A DNA stretch of 41,016 nt, taken from NCBI GenBank assembly GCA_949740385.1, contig CATJJD010000209.1, positions 1 to 41,016 of the forward strand, in the 5' to 3' direction. Origin of the DNA: an uncultured Lachnospiraceae bacterium. GTDB lineage: Bacteria > Bacillota > Clostridia > Lachnospirales > Lachnospiraceae. Shown piece by piece: positions 16,133-25,478 of this stretch; the stretch's first letter is position 1; the number at the start of each line of letters is the position of its first letter. Under the pieces are notes generated by a model. The model was not told where the DNA came from and did not search any database. It saw only the letters and a program-made list of their open reading frames with translations. Both the position numbers and the translations under genes were made by a program.

Positions 16133-18778
16133 ATGACCGTTCAGGAATATCTGGATGCGACAGACATAGGCGGGCTTTTGTCCGCCGTCGATACGCCCAT
16201 GCTGAGAGCGGGGGTGGTGTGTTCGTCCGCAGACCAGGAAGAGGGGGTAAGGAAGATCAAAACCTGCTGCCGCGCCTGCATTGCAAACTGCGGCGTCATC
16301 GCGACGGTGAAGGACGGCAGAGTGGTAAAGCTTGAGGGAAACCCCGAGGACAGGATGAGTAAAGGGCGCATGTGCGCGAAGGGTCTCGCCGGCATTCAGG
16401 CGCTGTATCACCCGAACCGCAACAAGTACCCTCTGAAGCGCGTCGGCGCCCGGGGGGAGGGAAGATGGAAGCGCATCTCCTGGGAGGAGGCTCTTGGGAC
16501 GATCGCAGACAAGCTGATCGAGGTGAAGAGGGAGTACGGCGCAGAGAGCGTGTTCTGCTCTACCGGGGGCGGCGGTAACCCGGAAATCTGGAGTATTGCC
16601 AGATTCTGCAACATTTTCGGGACACCGAACTGGTTTGAGCCGGGCTGAGCCCAGTGCTATCTGCCCCGGGTAGTCAGCTACACGATGATGTACGGCGGTG
16701 TGGACCCGAGTATTGCGGATTCAAACGCGCTGGAGCTCTACTTTGACAGTGAGATTAAGGCGCTCGTTCTGTGGGGGACGGACCCCTCCTGTTCGTGCCC
16801 GGCCAGCGGCGGCGGGGCTGTGAACGACCAGCGGGCGAAGGGCGTTAAAACTGTCGTGATCGACCCGCCCTTTACGCAGGATGCGGCGAAGGCTGACATC
16901 TGGCTTCCGATCCGGCCGGGAACGGACGTGGCGCTTATGATGGCGTGGATTCGCTATATTATCGAACACCGGCTTTATGACGCTGAATTTGTGCTGAAGT
17001 GGACGAACCTGCCGTATCTTGTGGACACGGAGACGAAGCTGATGCCCCGCGCGGCGGTGAGCAGCGACCCGGCGGTTCCCGACACGTTTTATGTCTGGGA
17101 TAAAAGGACGGACTCCATGCAGCCGCTTGCCTATCCGTGGGACGACGCGCTGGAGGGAACCTTTACTGTGGACGGCAGGGTGTACAAGACCGGCTTTACG
17201 ATGCTGAAGGAGCAGGTGGCGGACTTTACGCCGGAGCGGGCGGCCGAAATCTGCTGGCTGGATGCGGACCGCATCGTGAAGGCGATCCGCCTGTTTGCGG
17301 AGAACACGCCCGGGGGCCTTGCGATCGGCGTGGCCACCGACCAGACGCCGAACTCCGTGCAGGCGGCCATGGGGGCGTGCACGATCGACCTTCTGCTCGG
17401 CAACGTGGAGCGCCCGGGGGCGCTGATGCAGCGCTTTCGCACCAGCGGTACGTTTGATATGCCGAACTATCCGGTTCCGATCTGCGCCGATCTTCTGCCG
17501 GACGAGCAGCTCAGAAAGCGCCTAGGCGGCAACGAGCACAAGGGGCTCGGCATCTGGTTTGCGGGGCATCCGTCGAGCATTCTTGAGGCGGTGCTCACGG
17601 GAAAGCCCTACCCGCTCCGGGTGTGGATCGACCGCTCCGGCAACAAGCTGGGGGCCGTCGCCGACAGTAAAAGGTGGCAGAAGGCGATGGAGCGTCTCGA
17701 CCTGATCGTACATATGTATATGTATCCGACTTCATTTTCGGCCTATGCGGATATTCTGCTGCCGACCGAGGAGTGGCTGGAGACGAACATGATGGTGGAA
17801 ACCTGCAATACGCTGTGTGCGCGGCAGCAGGTGACGCATCTGTGGGAGACGGTGGATGAGACGGTGATCTGGTCGATGCTGGCGAAGGCGTGCGCAGACC
17901 GGGGAGACGAGGAGTGCAGGCGCGCCTTTGACCCGGAATTTATGGGAAAAAATCTGCCTTACTGGAGCTCGGAGAAGGAGGTGTTCATCCATTTCCTGAA
18001 GCGCATCGATTTCGACTGGGAGAAGCTCTGCTGGCTGACACCCTACGAGTACATGCCCCGCAGGGACTGGCAGACCTATTATGTGTATCAGTGGAAGGAT
18101 GAAAAAACCGGGCTTGCACAGGGCTTTAATACGCCGTCGAAAAAGCTGGAAATCTATCTGGAGAGCATGATTACCCTCGGCAGAACCGGAAAGCCGTTCA
18201 GCAAGTGCGAGCTGCCTCCGGCGTCTAAAGATTACGAGCCGCTTCCGTATTATCTGGAGCCGCACGAGAGCCCCGTAAGGGACGACGAAGTGTCGCGGGA
18301 ATTTCCCCTTGTGCTGACCAGCGGGCGGGTGCCTTACTATCACCACAGCACGCTGCGCAACATTCCGTTTCTGCGCGAAATGTACCCTGCGCCGGAGGTC
18401 TGGGTGAACCCCCGGACGGCGGAGGGGTACGGGATTGAGACGGGCGACTGGGTGTGGGTGAGGTCGAAGCGCGGCGAGATTCGGGGCATTGCGGTGCTCA
18501 CCGAGGGCATCGGGCCGGGGATCGTCTGGATGGAGCGATTCTGGAACCCGGAGACGCTGAACACGAAAACCCACGGCTGGAAAGAGATGAATGTTAACAT
18601 ACTGACGAAGGCGGACGCCCCGTTTAACGACGTGGTGGGAACCTATACGCTTCGGGCGTTTCAGGTACAGCTGGAGAAAGCGGACGGCGCGCCGGAGGGG
18701 GTGTGGCTGAATCCGGAGGACTTTAAGCCGTGGCTGCCGAAGCCGTCCGGACGGACAAAGGAGGTATTTGTTAAATGA
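16133..18778 (+). CDS. molybdopterin oxidoreductase catalytic subunit, candidate selenoprotein (in-frame TGA at codon 172)
   Basis: 881 residues if TGA 16646-16648 is read as selenocysteine; both halves are in one frame. ATG 16133 follows GGGAGGGAAGG. Near the N-terminus is the [4Fe-4S] motif of FDH/DMSO-reductase-family enzymes (Cys46, 49, 53, 81). Then come the Mo-bis-MGD domains: GGGGNPEIWSIARFCNIFGT, residue U172 in FEPG-U-AQC, DILLPTEEWLE and a C-terminal dinucleotide-binding barrel (LTSGRVPYYHHSTL). U172 or Cys175 falls where the family places the Mo ligand. No Tat signal, so cytoplasmic. The next genes are its ferredoxin subunit and chaperone, each overlapping by 4 bp. A hairpin after the TGA could be a bacterial SECIS. 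If the TGA is a nonsense mutation the enzyme is dead. Substrate unknown; the FS0 motif argues against pyrogallol transhydroxylase. Confidence 0.85.
16654..16683 (+). promoter_or_regulatory. candidate bacterial SECIS hairpin
   Basis: Begins 5 nt after the in-frame TGA. GTG/CAC closes the base, one C is bulged, TATCTG pairs with CAGCTA (one mismatch), and an 11-nt apical loop contains GGGTAG. The loop starts 16 nt after the TGA, within the known bacterial range. Hand-drawn fold, not computed. Confidence 0.4.
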
Positions 18779-19395
18779 GCCGGTACATATTTGTGATTGA
18801 TGCCGACCGCTGTATCGGCTGTAAGGGCTGTCAGGTGGCCTGTAAGGCGGAGAACGGGATCGGGCCGGGGGAGAACCGGAACAGAGTTTTTGATGTGGGA
18901 CCGACCGGGGTATTCCCGGACCTTGAGATGTACTTTCTTCCGGTGATGTGTCAGCAGTGCGAAGAGCCTGCCTGCGTTGCCGCCTGCCCGACAAAGGCCT
19001 GCCGCAGGAACGAGGCGGACGCGGTTGTGATGATCGACGCGGAGACGTGCATCGCCTGCCGCGCCTGTGAGCGTGCCTGCCCGTATGGCGCGCTCACGCT
19101 GAACAGAGAGCGGCGCGTTATGGATAAATGCACAATCTGCGAACAGCTTCGCAGGGAGGGGGAGAAGCCTGCCTGCGTGAAAAACTGTCCGGGAAATGCG
19201 CTGTACTGCGGGGACATCGACGATCCGGACAGTGCGGTGTCACAGCTTCTGGCGCAGACGAGGCCGGAGCATATTCATAAGCTCAGGGATACGGGAAGTC
19301 ACCCGGGCAATTACTATATTCTGCGAAACGCCGCCTGGCAGGATCTGCTGCCGCGGGAGCTTGCGGAGCGGAGAGGGGGCAGGAGACAGGTATGA
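18775..19395 (+). CDS. four-cluster ferredoxin-type electron-transfer subunit of the molybdoenzyme
   Basis: 206 residues of the DmsB/NrfC/HycB type. Four groups of four cysteines are visible: CIGCKGCQVAC, CQQCEEPACVAAC, CIACRACERAC and CTIC...ACVKNC, enough for four [4Fe-4S] clusters. There is no signal peptide and no adjacent membrane-anchor gene, so the enzyme is a soluble two-subunit complex whose electron partner is a soluble carrier, perhaps ferredoxin or an NAD(P)H-linked flavoprotein. ATG overlaps the stop of the catalytic gene (ATGA), implying translational coupling and equal production. Confidence 0.93.
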   Translation: MSRYIFVIDADRCIGCKGCQVACKAENGIGPGENRNRVFDVGPTGVFPDLEMYFLPVMCQQCEEPACVAACPTKACRRNEADAVVMIDAETCIACRACERACPYGALTLNRERRVMDKCTICEQLRREGEKPACVKNCPGNALYCGDIDDPDSAVSQLLAQTRPEHIHKLRDTGSHPGNYYILRNAAWQDLLPRELAERRGGRRQV

Positions 19396-20045
19396 AACAT
19401 GCAGACGAGGCAGCGAAAATGAGGGAGCGACGCGGGCTTATGTACCGTTTTATCGCCAGATTTTACAGGCGGGAGGCGGACCTGGCATTTCTGGAAACGC
19501 TTGCGGCGATGCGTTTTCCCGGCGGGAACGGAGAGCGTGAGCTGTTTGAGAGCTATCGGCTTTTCACGCGCTTTCTGGAAGAGAACGGCACGGGCTCTGA
19601 CACGGAAGAAGCGCTTGCGGCGGATTATGCGCGGATATTCCTTGCGGCGGGCCGTTCGGACGGGGAGGCGGCGTTTCCCTACGAATCCGTCTACGCCGAC
19701 AGAAAGCGCCTGGTGAAGCAGGAAGCGTGGTCGGATGTGCGGAGGATTTACCGGGAGGCGGGGGTCGGACTTTCGGATGCTCCGGCGGACTGCCTGGAGG
19801 ATCACATCAGCTGTGAGCTGGAGTTTATGGCCTGTCTGTGCGGCGGGCAGGAAGAGGCCGCACAGGAACAGCAGGCCTTTTTGGAAAATCATCTCCTGAA
19901 CTGGATTCCGGCGTTTACGGAGGATGTTTTAAAGTACGCAGAGACCGATTTCTACCGGGCGGCGGCAAAAATGACGAGAGGATTTATCCTGCTGGAGCAG
20001 TCGCTGCTGTGTGAGGGCGGAATCGAAAGCGGGACAGAGGCATGA
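19392..20045 (+). CDS. TorD/DmsD-family molybdoenzyme chaperone
   Basis: 217 residues, all helical in pattern. Family landmarks are DYARIFL in the first half, PYESVY, the DHISCELEFMACLC helix and the FLENHLLNWIPAF stretch. TorD-like chaperones hold the apo-catalytic subunit and help insertion of the Mo cofactor, even where no Tat export follows. It overlaps both neighbours by 4 bp and so belongs to the same coupled operon, dedicated to the preceding molybdoenzyme. Confidence 0.9.
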   Translation: MKHADEAAKMRERRGLMYRFIARFYRREADLAFLETLAAMRFPGGNGERELFESYRLFTRFLEENGTGSDTEEALAADYARIFLAAGRSDGEAAFPYESVYADRKRLVKQEAWSDVRRIYREAGVGLSDAPADCLEDHISCELEFMACLCGGQEEAAQEQQAFLENHLLNWIPAFTEDVLKYAETDFYRAAAKMTRGFILLEQSLLCEGGIESGTEA

Positions 20046-21226
20046 GAGGGCGGAGCATGGGCATCAGAGCGTATGAGAATCGTTACGAGCATGTGAACAT
20101 TGAGCTGGAGGAGGCGCTTTCACTTGTGAAGGCGCATACCGGAACCATTGCGGAGACGGAGGAGGTGCCGCTTTCCGATGCGCTCGGGCGCATTCTGGCA
20201 GAGTCCGTGACGGCGGACATGGACCAGCCGCCCTTTGCGCGCTCGCCGCTGGACGGCTATGCGCTGATTGCGGCCGATACGGCCGGCGCAACAAAGGAGA
20301 ATCCCGCAAGGCTCACCGTGGCGGGCAGGGTCGTGGCCGGGGGCGTTTTCGACAAAAAAATCTGCCGGGGGCAGGCGGTGCGCATTATGACGGGAGCGCC
20401 CATTTCTCCCGGGGCGGACTGCGTGATCCGTCAGGAGGATACGGACTGGGGCGAAGAGACGGTTGCGGTGTACAGAGAGCTGTCCGCCTGCGACAATTAC
20501 TGTCGTGCGGGAGAAGACTTTGCGCGGGGCGATTTGCTGCTGGAGGCGGGGACAAAAATCGGCGCGGTGGAGCTTGGCATTCTTGCGAGCGCCGGCACAG
20601 AGCGGGTTCGGGTGCGCCGCATACCGCGCGTTGCCGTGCTTACCACAGGGGACGAGCTTGTGATGCCGGGGGAGAAACGGGGACCGGGAAAAATTTACAA
20701 TTCCAGCCTTTTTGTTCTGGCGGGGCGGCTCAGGGAGCTTGGAATTGAGCCGGCTGCCGGGCATCTGCAGGATGACGAGGAGGCGGCGGCCATCCGGATC
20801 AAAGAGCTGGCCGAAGAGACTGACCTGATACTCACCGCAGGGGGAGTGTCGGTGGGAGAGCGGGATATTATGCACGGAGCGCTGGCCGGCCTTTTGGCGC
20901 GTCCGGTTTTCTGGCGCATCCGTATCAAGCCGGGGATGCCGGTGATTTTTTCGATGGTGGATAAAACGTCTGTGCTTTCCCTGAGCGGTAATCCATATGG
21001 GTCCTTTGCGCATTTTGAGGTGCTGGCGCGCCCTCTTCTGGCTCATCTGACGGGCTGCGGCCAGTACGGCCCGCAGCGGGAGAGCGCTGTGATGGGGGAG
21101 GATTTCGGGAAAAATACGAGTGTGCGCCGTCTCGTTCGAGGGCGTGTTACGAGCGGAATCGTCTCTCTGCCCCGCGGGCTGCACGATTCCGGCGTGCTGG
21201 GCACGACGGCGGGATTGCCGAGCTGA
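20042..21226 (+). CDS. moeA: molybdopterin molybdotransferase MoeA, C-terminus altered by a deletion junction
   Basis: 394 residues. MoeA inserts molybdate into adenylylated molybdopterin. Recognisable parts: DQPPFARSPLDGYAL, GAPISPGADCVIRQEDT, the molybdopterin-binding domain TTGDELVMPGE with AGGVSVGERDIMHGAL, and KPGMPVIF followed by LSLSGNPYGSFAHFE. Domain IV runs normally up to about HDSGVLGTTAG, then ends in LPS-stop; about 20-25 residues usual at this end are missing. The bases encoding the last residues already belong to mogA sequence in another frame. Start is ATG 20042 (4-bp overlap with the chaperone gene), with ATG 20057 as alternative. It is likely still folded, but activity is uncertain because domain IV is cut. 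Confidence 0.9.
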   Translation: MRGRSMGIRAYENRYEHVNIELEEALSLVKAHTGTIAETEEVPLSDALGRILAESVTADMDQPPFARSPLDGYALIAADTAGATKENPARLTVAGRVVAGGVFDKKICRGQAVRIMTGAPISPGADCVIRQEDTDWGEETVAVYRELSACDNYCRAGEDFARGDLLLEAGTKIGAVELGILASAGTERVRVRRIPRVAVLTTGDELVMPGEKRGPGKIYNSSLFVLAGRLRELGIEPAAGHLQDDEEAAAIRIKELAEETDLILTAGGVSVGERDIMHGALAGLLARPVFWRIRIKPGMPVIFSMVDKTSVLSLSGNPYGSFAHFEVLARPLLAHLTGCGQYGPQRESAVMGEDFGKNTSVRRLVRGRVTSGIVSLPRGLHDSGVLGTTAGLPS

Positions 21227-21522
21227 TTCTGACTACCGGGGGAACGGGTTTTTCAAAGCGGGACTGTATGCCGGAGGCGACGCTTGCGGTTATCGAGCGG
21301 CAGGCGCCGGGGATTCCGGAGGCCATGCGGGCACACAGCATGCAGTTTACCGGGCGGGCGATGTTAAGCAGGGCCGTGGCGGGCATCCGGGGGGAGACGC
21401 TGATCGTCAATCTGCCGGGCAGCCCAAAGGCGGTGCGGGAGACGCTTGCGTACATTTTTCCGCATCTGCTGCACGGGATTGAGATACTGACCGGCGCGGT
21501 GCATGACTGCGCGCAGGGGTGA
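21214..21522 (+). pseudogene. mogA: 5'-truncated mogA/moaB (molybdopterin adenylyltransferase)
   Basis: About 102 codons match the C-terminal two thirds of MogA/MoaB: IAELILTTGGTGFSKRD with the GGTG motif, MPEATLAVIERQAPGIPEAM, and VNLPGSPKAVRETL. The normal N-terminal 70 or so residues (strand 1 and the SD motif region) are absent; upstream the frame enters moeA sequence in a +2 phase. A single deletion removing the 3' end of moeA and the 5' end of mogA explains both. An ATG at 21268 could give an 84-residue fragment, probably inactive. The adenylylation step would need another copy elsewhere in the genome. Confidence 0.8.
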
Positions 21523-21588
21523 GATGCAAAAGGGCATAGCGGACCGGCGGCAGTGTCGGACTGTGAGCGGACTGCGGAGGGCGTAAAA

Positions 21589-23070
21589 TTGGGGACAGGA
21601 GACGAAACGGCGGGCATGCCCTTTGTTTTTGCGGTGTGCGGCGTAAAAAATTCCGGAAAGACACGCTATATGGAAATGCTGATTGCCGCCTTAAAGGGCC
21701 GGGGCGTCCGGCTTGCAGCGGTCAAGCATGACGGGCATGAGTTTGAGGCGGATGTGCCGGGGACGGACAGCAGCCGCATGTACTGCGCCGGCGCGGATAT
21801 TGCGGCGGTCTATTCCGGGACGCAGGTGTCGGTGCACGCGCGAAGGGGCGCGGCGCCGGAGCAGCTTTCGGCATGGTTTTCGGACTGTGAGCTGGTGCTC
21901 CTTGAGGGCGGAAAGGACACAACGCTGAACAAAATCGAGATTGTCCGCTCCGGCAATTCGAGCGCAGCGGTGTCCGATCCCGGCGGGCGCATGGGCATTG
22001 CGACGGATATTGCGGGATTTGTGCCTCCGGGGGAGGGAGAGATTGTCTATCCGCTGGACGACGCCGCGCCGCTTGCGGACTGGCTGATGGAGCACATGGA
22101 GAGACGGCGCAGGGATCGTGAGAGAAAGGACGGGCAGGCGATGGGGAAGATATGGGCAGTATGTACAAGCCCGGCGAAGGGCACAAAAAAGGTAAATGTC
22201 CATAAGGCGAGGCTGATTGCGGACTGGGGGCTTTGCGGCGATGCTCACGCCGGAAGGTGGCACAGACAGGTGAGTATGCTTGCGCTGGAGCAGATCGAGG
22301 CGTTTCGCGCGCGGGGAGCGGAGGTTCCATTCGGTGCCTTCGGCGAAAATCTTGTGGTTTCCGGTTATGATCTGAAAGCATTTCCGGTTGGGACACGCTT
22401 CCGGTGCGGGGAGGCTGTTCTGGAGCTGACGCAGGTCGGAAAGGAGTGCCGCGGCGGCTGCAGCATCTATCAGGCGATGGGGGATTGCATCATGCCGCGG
22501 GAGGGGGTGTTCTGCCGGGTTCTGCAGGGGGGAATGGTCTGCGAGGGGGATGCGCTTGTGTCGATGGAGCCGGACGGCAGGGAGGTCCGGATGCCTGAGC
22601 TTACGCATTTTGACGCGGAAGGAAACGCGGTGATGGTGGATATCGGGGCGAAGGCCGACACCGTGCGGACGGCCGCCGCCGCCGGGACGATCTTTATGAG
22701 CGCCGACTGCTTTGCGAAGGTTTGTGCCGGCGGGATGAAGAAGGGAGATGTGCTGGGAGCGGCAAGAATTGCGGGAATTATGGCTGCCAAAAAAACTGCG
22801 GAGCTGATTCCTCTGTGCCATATTCTCGGGCTTACCGGCGTGGAGATTCGTTTTCTGCCGGATGCGGCCTCCTCCTCGATTACGGCAGAGTGCACGGCAA
22901 AGACGGTGGGCAAAACCGGTGTGGAGATGGAGGCGTTGACGGGCGTGCAGATTGCTCTGCTGACGGTCTACGATATGTGCAAGGCCGTTGACCGGGGAAT
23001 GCATATGGAAAATATCCGTCTGTTGTCCAAGTCGGGCGGAAAAAGCGGTGACTGGCGTTATGAGGGATAG
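21589..23070 (+). CDS. moaC: MobB-MOSC-MoaC triple-domain molybdenum cofactor protein
   Basis: 493 residues from TTG 21589, chosen because GGAGGG lies 7 nt before it (GTG 21553 and ATG 21616 are alternatives). Domain 1 (about 10-155): MobB GTP-binding fold with P-loop GVKNSGKT and [14 protein letters not shown], linked to guanylylated cofactor supply. Domain 2 (about 170-320): MOSC domain ([49 protein letters not shown]), a sulfur/Mo-cofactor-binding fold. Domain 3 (about 335-493): MoaC, cyclic pyranopterin monophosphate synthase ([51 protein letters not shown]). In MoaC the usual PLCHP reads PLCHI. It overlaps moaA by 11 bp; MoaA and MoaC act in succession. Confidence 0.9.
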   Translation: MGTGDETAGMPFVFAVCGVKNSGKTRYMEMLIAALKGRGVRLAAVKHDGHEFEADVPGTDSSRMYCAGADIAAVYSGTQVSVHARRGAAPEQLSAWFSDCELVLLEGGKDTTLNKIEIVRSGNSSAAVSDPGGRMGIATDIAGFVPPGEGEIVYPLDDAAPLADWLMEHMERRRRDRERKDGQAMGKIWAVCTSPAKGTKKVNVHKARLIADWGLCGDAHAGRWHRQVSMLALEQIEAFRARGAEVPFGAFGENLVVSGYDLKAFPVGTRFRCGEAVLELTQVGKECRGGCSIYQAMGDCIMPREGVFCRVLQGGMVCEGDALVSMEPDGREVRMPELTHFDAEGNAVMVDIGAKADTVRTAAAAGTIFMSADCFAKVCAGGMKKGDVLGAARIAGIMAAKKTAELIPLCHILGLTGVEIRFLPDAASSSITAECTAKTVGKTGVEMEALTGVQIALLTVYDMCKAVDRGMHMENIRLLSKSGGKSGDWRYEG

Positions 23071-24043
23071 CTTTGGAAGAGACATCCGCTACATGCGCGT
23101 TTCCGTGACCGACCGCTGCAATCTGCGCTGCCGTTACTGTATGCCAAAAGAGCCTGTGCGGACCGGGCAGCAGGATATTTTGACCGATGGGGAGATCGCG
23201 CGGGTATGCCGTATTGCGGCGGGGCTTGGGATTACGCGGTTTAAGCTGACGGGAGGCGAGCCGCTGCTGCGTCCGCTGCTGGCGGAGCTGGTCGCCAGGT
23301 TAAAGGAAACGCCGTCCGTTGAGCAGGTGACCATGACAAGTAACGGGGTGCTTTTGTGTGAGGAATGGGACCGGCTTTTTGCGGCGGGGCTGGATGCGGT
23401 CAATGTGAGTCTTGATACGGCGGACCGCGCGCTGTATGAGCGAATCACTGGCTTTGACAGGCTGCAGCAGGTGCTGGACGGAATCGATCGCGCGGTTTCC
23501 TGCGGCGCTGCGGTGCGGATTAACGCGGTGCTGCAGCGGGGCGTAAATGATGACGCGTGGCGTGAGCTGATTCTCTTTGCGAAAGACCGCCCGATCGACG
23601 TCCGCTTTATTGAACTGATGCCCATCGGGATGGGGGCGAAAGTAAAGGGCGTGTCGAACACCGGGCTGTTTGCGGCAATGAAGGCGGCCTGGCCGTCTCT
23701 GAAGCCGGACGGGCGCGTGCACGGGAACGGCCCTGCGGTATACTGGCGCATTGACGGGTTTGCCGGCTCGGTGGGCTTTATCAGCGCCATGCACGGGCCG
23801 TTCTGCGGCGGCTGCAACCGCATCCGCATGACGGCGCGGGGAGAATTGCGTCCGTGCCTGGGGTATGAGGATTGTGTTTCTCTTCGGGATTTGTTAAGAT
23901 CAGAGAAGGGAGAGAGCAGGGAGACGGACGATGCGATTGCCAGGGCTGTGAGAGGCGTGATCAGCAGTAAGCCGCGGATGCACTGTTTTGAGGACCGGCG
24001 GCGAACGGCCGGGGCGGAAGCGATGGTGCAGATCGGAGGATAG
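23060..24043 (+). CDS. moaA: GTP 3',8-cyclase MoaA (radical SAM)
   Basis: 327 residues from ATG 23060. MoaA opens Mo cofactor synthesis by rearranging GTP to 3',8-cyclo-GTP. The radical SAM cluster motif CNLRCRYC (Cys20, 24, 27), the SAM-binding TGGEPLLR, the C-terminal second-cluster motif [10 protein letters not shown]...PCLG and the essential GG at the very C-terminus are all present. It overlaps the 3' end of the MobB-MOSC-MoaC gene, whose product takes the next step. An intact gene. Confidence 0.96.
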   Translation: MRDSFGRDIRYMRVSVTDRCNLRCRYCMPKEPVRTGQQDILTDGEIARVCRIAAGLGITRFKLTGGEPLLRPLLAELVARLKETPSVEQVTMTSNGVLLCEEWDRLFAAGLDAVNVSLDTADRALYERITGFDRLQQVLDGIDRAVSCGAAVRINAVLQRGVNDDAWRELILFAKDRPIDVRFIELMPIGMGAKVKGVSNTGLFAAMKAAWPSLKPDGRVHGNGPAVYWRIDGFAGSVGFISAMHGPFCGGCNRIRMTARGELRPCLGYEDCVSLRDLLRSEKGESRETDDAIARAVRGVISSKPRMHCFEDRRRTAGAEAMVQIGG

Positions 24044-24078
24044 GAATCGACAGGAATCGGACTTTGAGAGGTACCGGA

Positions 24079-25044
24079 ATGAGAAAATGCGTGATGGCAG
24101 TGCTGCTTGCGGCGTTTTTCTCGCTGTCGGCCTGCGGCGGGTACACCGTGGGAGAGACCGGACAGGAGACGGCGTCGGACAGACTGGAAGGGGAGCGTCC
24201 TTTTGCGGACGGAGAGGGAAGCACAGGGTTTGTGCCGGAGAGCGGTAGGTCTCACCGGAAGCGTGCCCGGGCACGAGATCCGGAGGAAATTAAGGAGACG
24301 GAGATCTCTGTGTTTGCGGCATCGAGCCTGCACGGGGTTATGGAGGAGCTGGTGGACGTATATGGGCCTTCGCAGCCCAATGTCCGGGTGACGGTCCGCA
24401 CGGGAGGTTCGGGAAAGCTGCTGAAGCTCATTGAGGAGGGCAGTGCCTGCGATATTTTTATTCCTGCGGAGCAAAAGCCGATGGACAGGCTGGAGCTGAG
24501 CGGGCAGGTGATGGAGAAGAGCCGCATGAATCTCGTCTCCAATCAGGTGGTTGTGGTTGCGGACAGCGGAGCGCACACGGCGGTCACGGGGCTTTCGGAC
24601 ATCGGCCGGGCAGAGAGCGTTGCGCTGGCGGACGGCAGCGTCCCCATGGGCATGTATTCGAGGACGGCGCTGATGGAGCTGGGGCTTTTGGAGTATACGG
24701 ATTACCCGCAGGCCTACAGCAGCGCGCAGATCGGCGAAGCGCTGGGAACGGTTATCCGTGAGCAGGAAAGCGAGAAGGAAGCGCTCGCCGCAGTGCTGGA
24801 GGGCGTCTGTGAGGTTGGCATGGTTTACTATACGGACGTTTTGGGGCACGAGGAGGAGCTGGTGATTCTGGAGCTTGTCGGCAGCGGGCTCACCGGGGAG
24901 ATTGTCTACCCGGCGGCGCGGGTGGCAAACGACGGTGCGGATGAGAGACGGACGCGGGCGGCGGATGACTTCTTTTGCTTTCTCTGTTCCGAGGAGGCGG
25001 GGGCTATCTATGAGAAGTATCATTTTGAGACGTGTGTGCGGTGA
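24079..25044 (+). CDS. modA: molybdate ABC transporter substrate-binding lipoprotein
   Basis: 321 residues from ATG 24079 (GAGAGG upstream). The signal peptide ends in a lipobox (SLSAC, Cys19). After a low-complexity linker, residues about 78-320 match ModA: SVFAASSLHGVMEELVDVY, GGSGKLLKLIEEGSACDIFIPAE and GLLEYTDYPQAY-type core. It would capture molybdate or tungstate outside the membrane. It is the last gene of the operon; no modB or modC follows, so a permease and ATPase must be encoded elsewhere. A stem-loop terminator follows within 20 bp. Confidence 0.9.
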   Translation: MRKCVMAVLLAAFFSLSACGGYTVGETGQETASDRLEGERPFADGEGSTGFVPESGRSHRKRARARDPEEIKETEISVFAASSLHGVMEELVDVYGPSQPNVRVTVRTGGSGKLLKLIEEGSACDIFIPAEQKPMDRLELSGQVMEKSRMNLVSNQVVVVADSGAHTAVTGLSDIGRAESVALADGSVPMGMYSRTALMELGLLEYTDYPQAYSSAQIGEALGTVIREQESEKEALAAVLEGVCEVGMVYYTDVLGHEEELVILELVGSGLTGEIVYPAARVANDGADERRTRAADDFFCFLCSEEAGAIYEKYHFETCVR

Positions 25045-25060
25045 GAGCCGGATACAGAAA

Positions 25061-25098
25061 AAATCAGGGAACCTTCGGAGGGAGGTTCCTGATTTTTT
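25061..25098. terminator. terminator after modA, shared with the convergent YCII gene
   Basis: A 13-bp stem with one bulged G (arms 25061-25074 and 25083-25095) ends in a T6 run on the plus strand and has A-rich sequence for the minus strand. Confidence 0.8.
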
Positions 25099-25145
25099 GA
25101 TTGGTGATTGGGCGGCTGGCCGAAAGAGTGCGGCCGTATTGGAAA

Positions 25146-25424
25146 TTAAAGCAGATAATCGTTTTCCCGGTCCGCCTTCTGGAAACCGACCGGCCTGTAA
25201 GTGGCGTACCCGCCTGTGACGAGGGGCTCTGCCCGGCAGATTTCCTCCGCCTCCTCCCGGGTTTTGGTCTTTAAAATATACATGCCGGCCATTCCGGGAT
25301 AGCCTTTAAAGACGCCGCAGATTTCCAGCTTTCAGATGTTCTCAACATGTTCAGTAACGACCTGCTTTGTGAGCCTGTTGCAGGTTTTGCTTTTTACGAT
25401 CATCATGTACGTTGATTTTTCCAT
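25146..25424 (-). pseudogene. YCII-family protein gene with in-frame TGA
   Basis: The frame from ATG 25424 (GGAG upstream) reads MEKSTYMMIVKSKTCNRLT to HVENI, meets TGA at 25332-25334 (codon 31), then continues with KLEICGVFKGYPGMAGMYIL and ends AEPLVTGGYATYRPVGFQ...DYLL. This is the small dimeric YCII fold. From memory, relatives have about seven residues between HVEN-I and KLEICG where this copy has only the stop codon, so a short deletion with a stop is likelier than selenocysteine. YCII proteins of this type have no settled function. Confidence 0.7.
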
Positions 25425-25478
25425 GGGGGTTCTCCTGTTCATTTCGAAACGGTGTGTCCAGGCGTTACATATATCTGA

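Noticed and set aside
16133-18778. Assignment as formate dehydrogenase or as pyrogallol transhydroxylase
   Set aside because: The VUHxPS motif of formate dehydrogenase is absent. The N-terminal [4Fe-4S] motif and four-cluster partner do not fit the transhydroxylase as I know it. The generic family call is kept.
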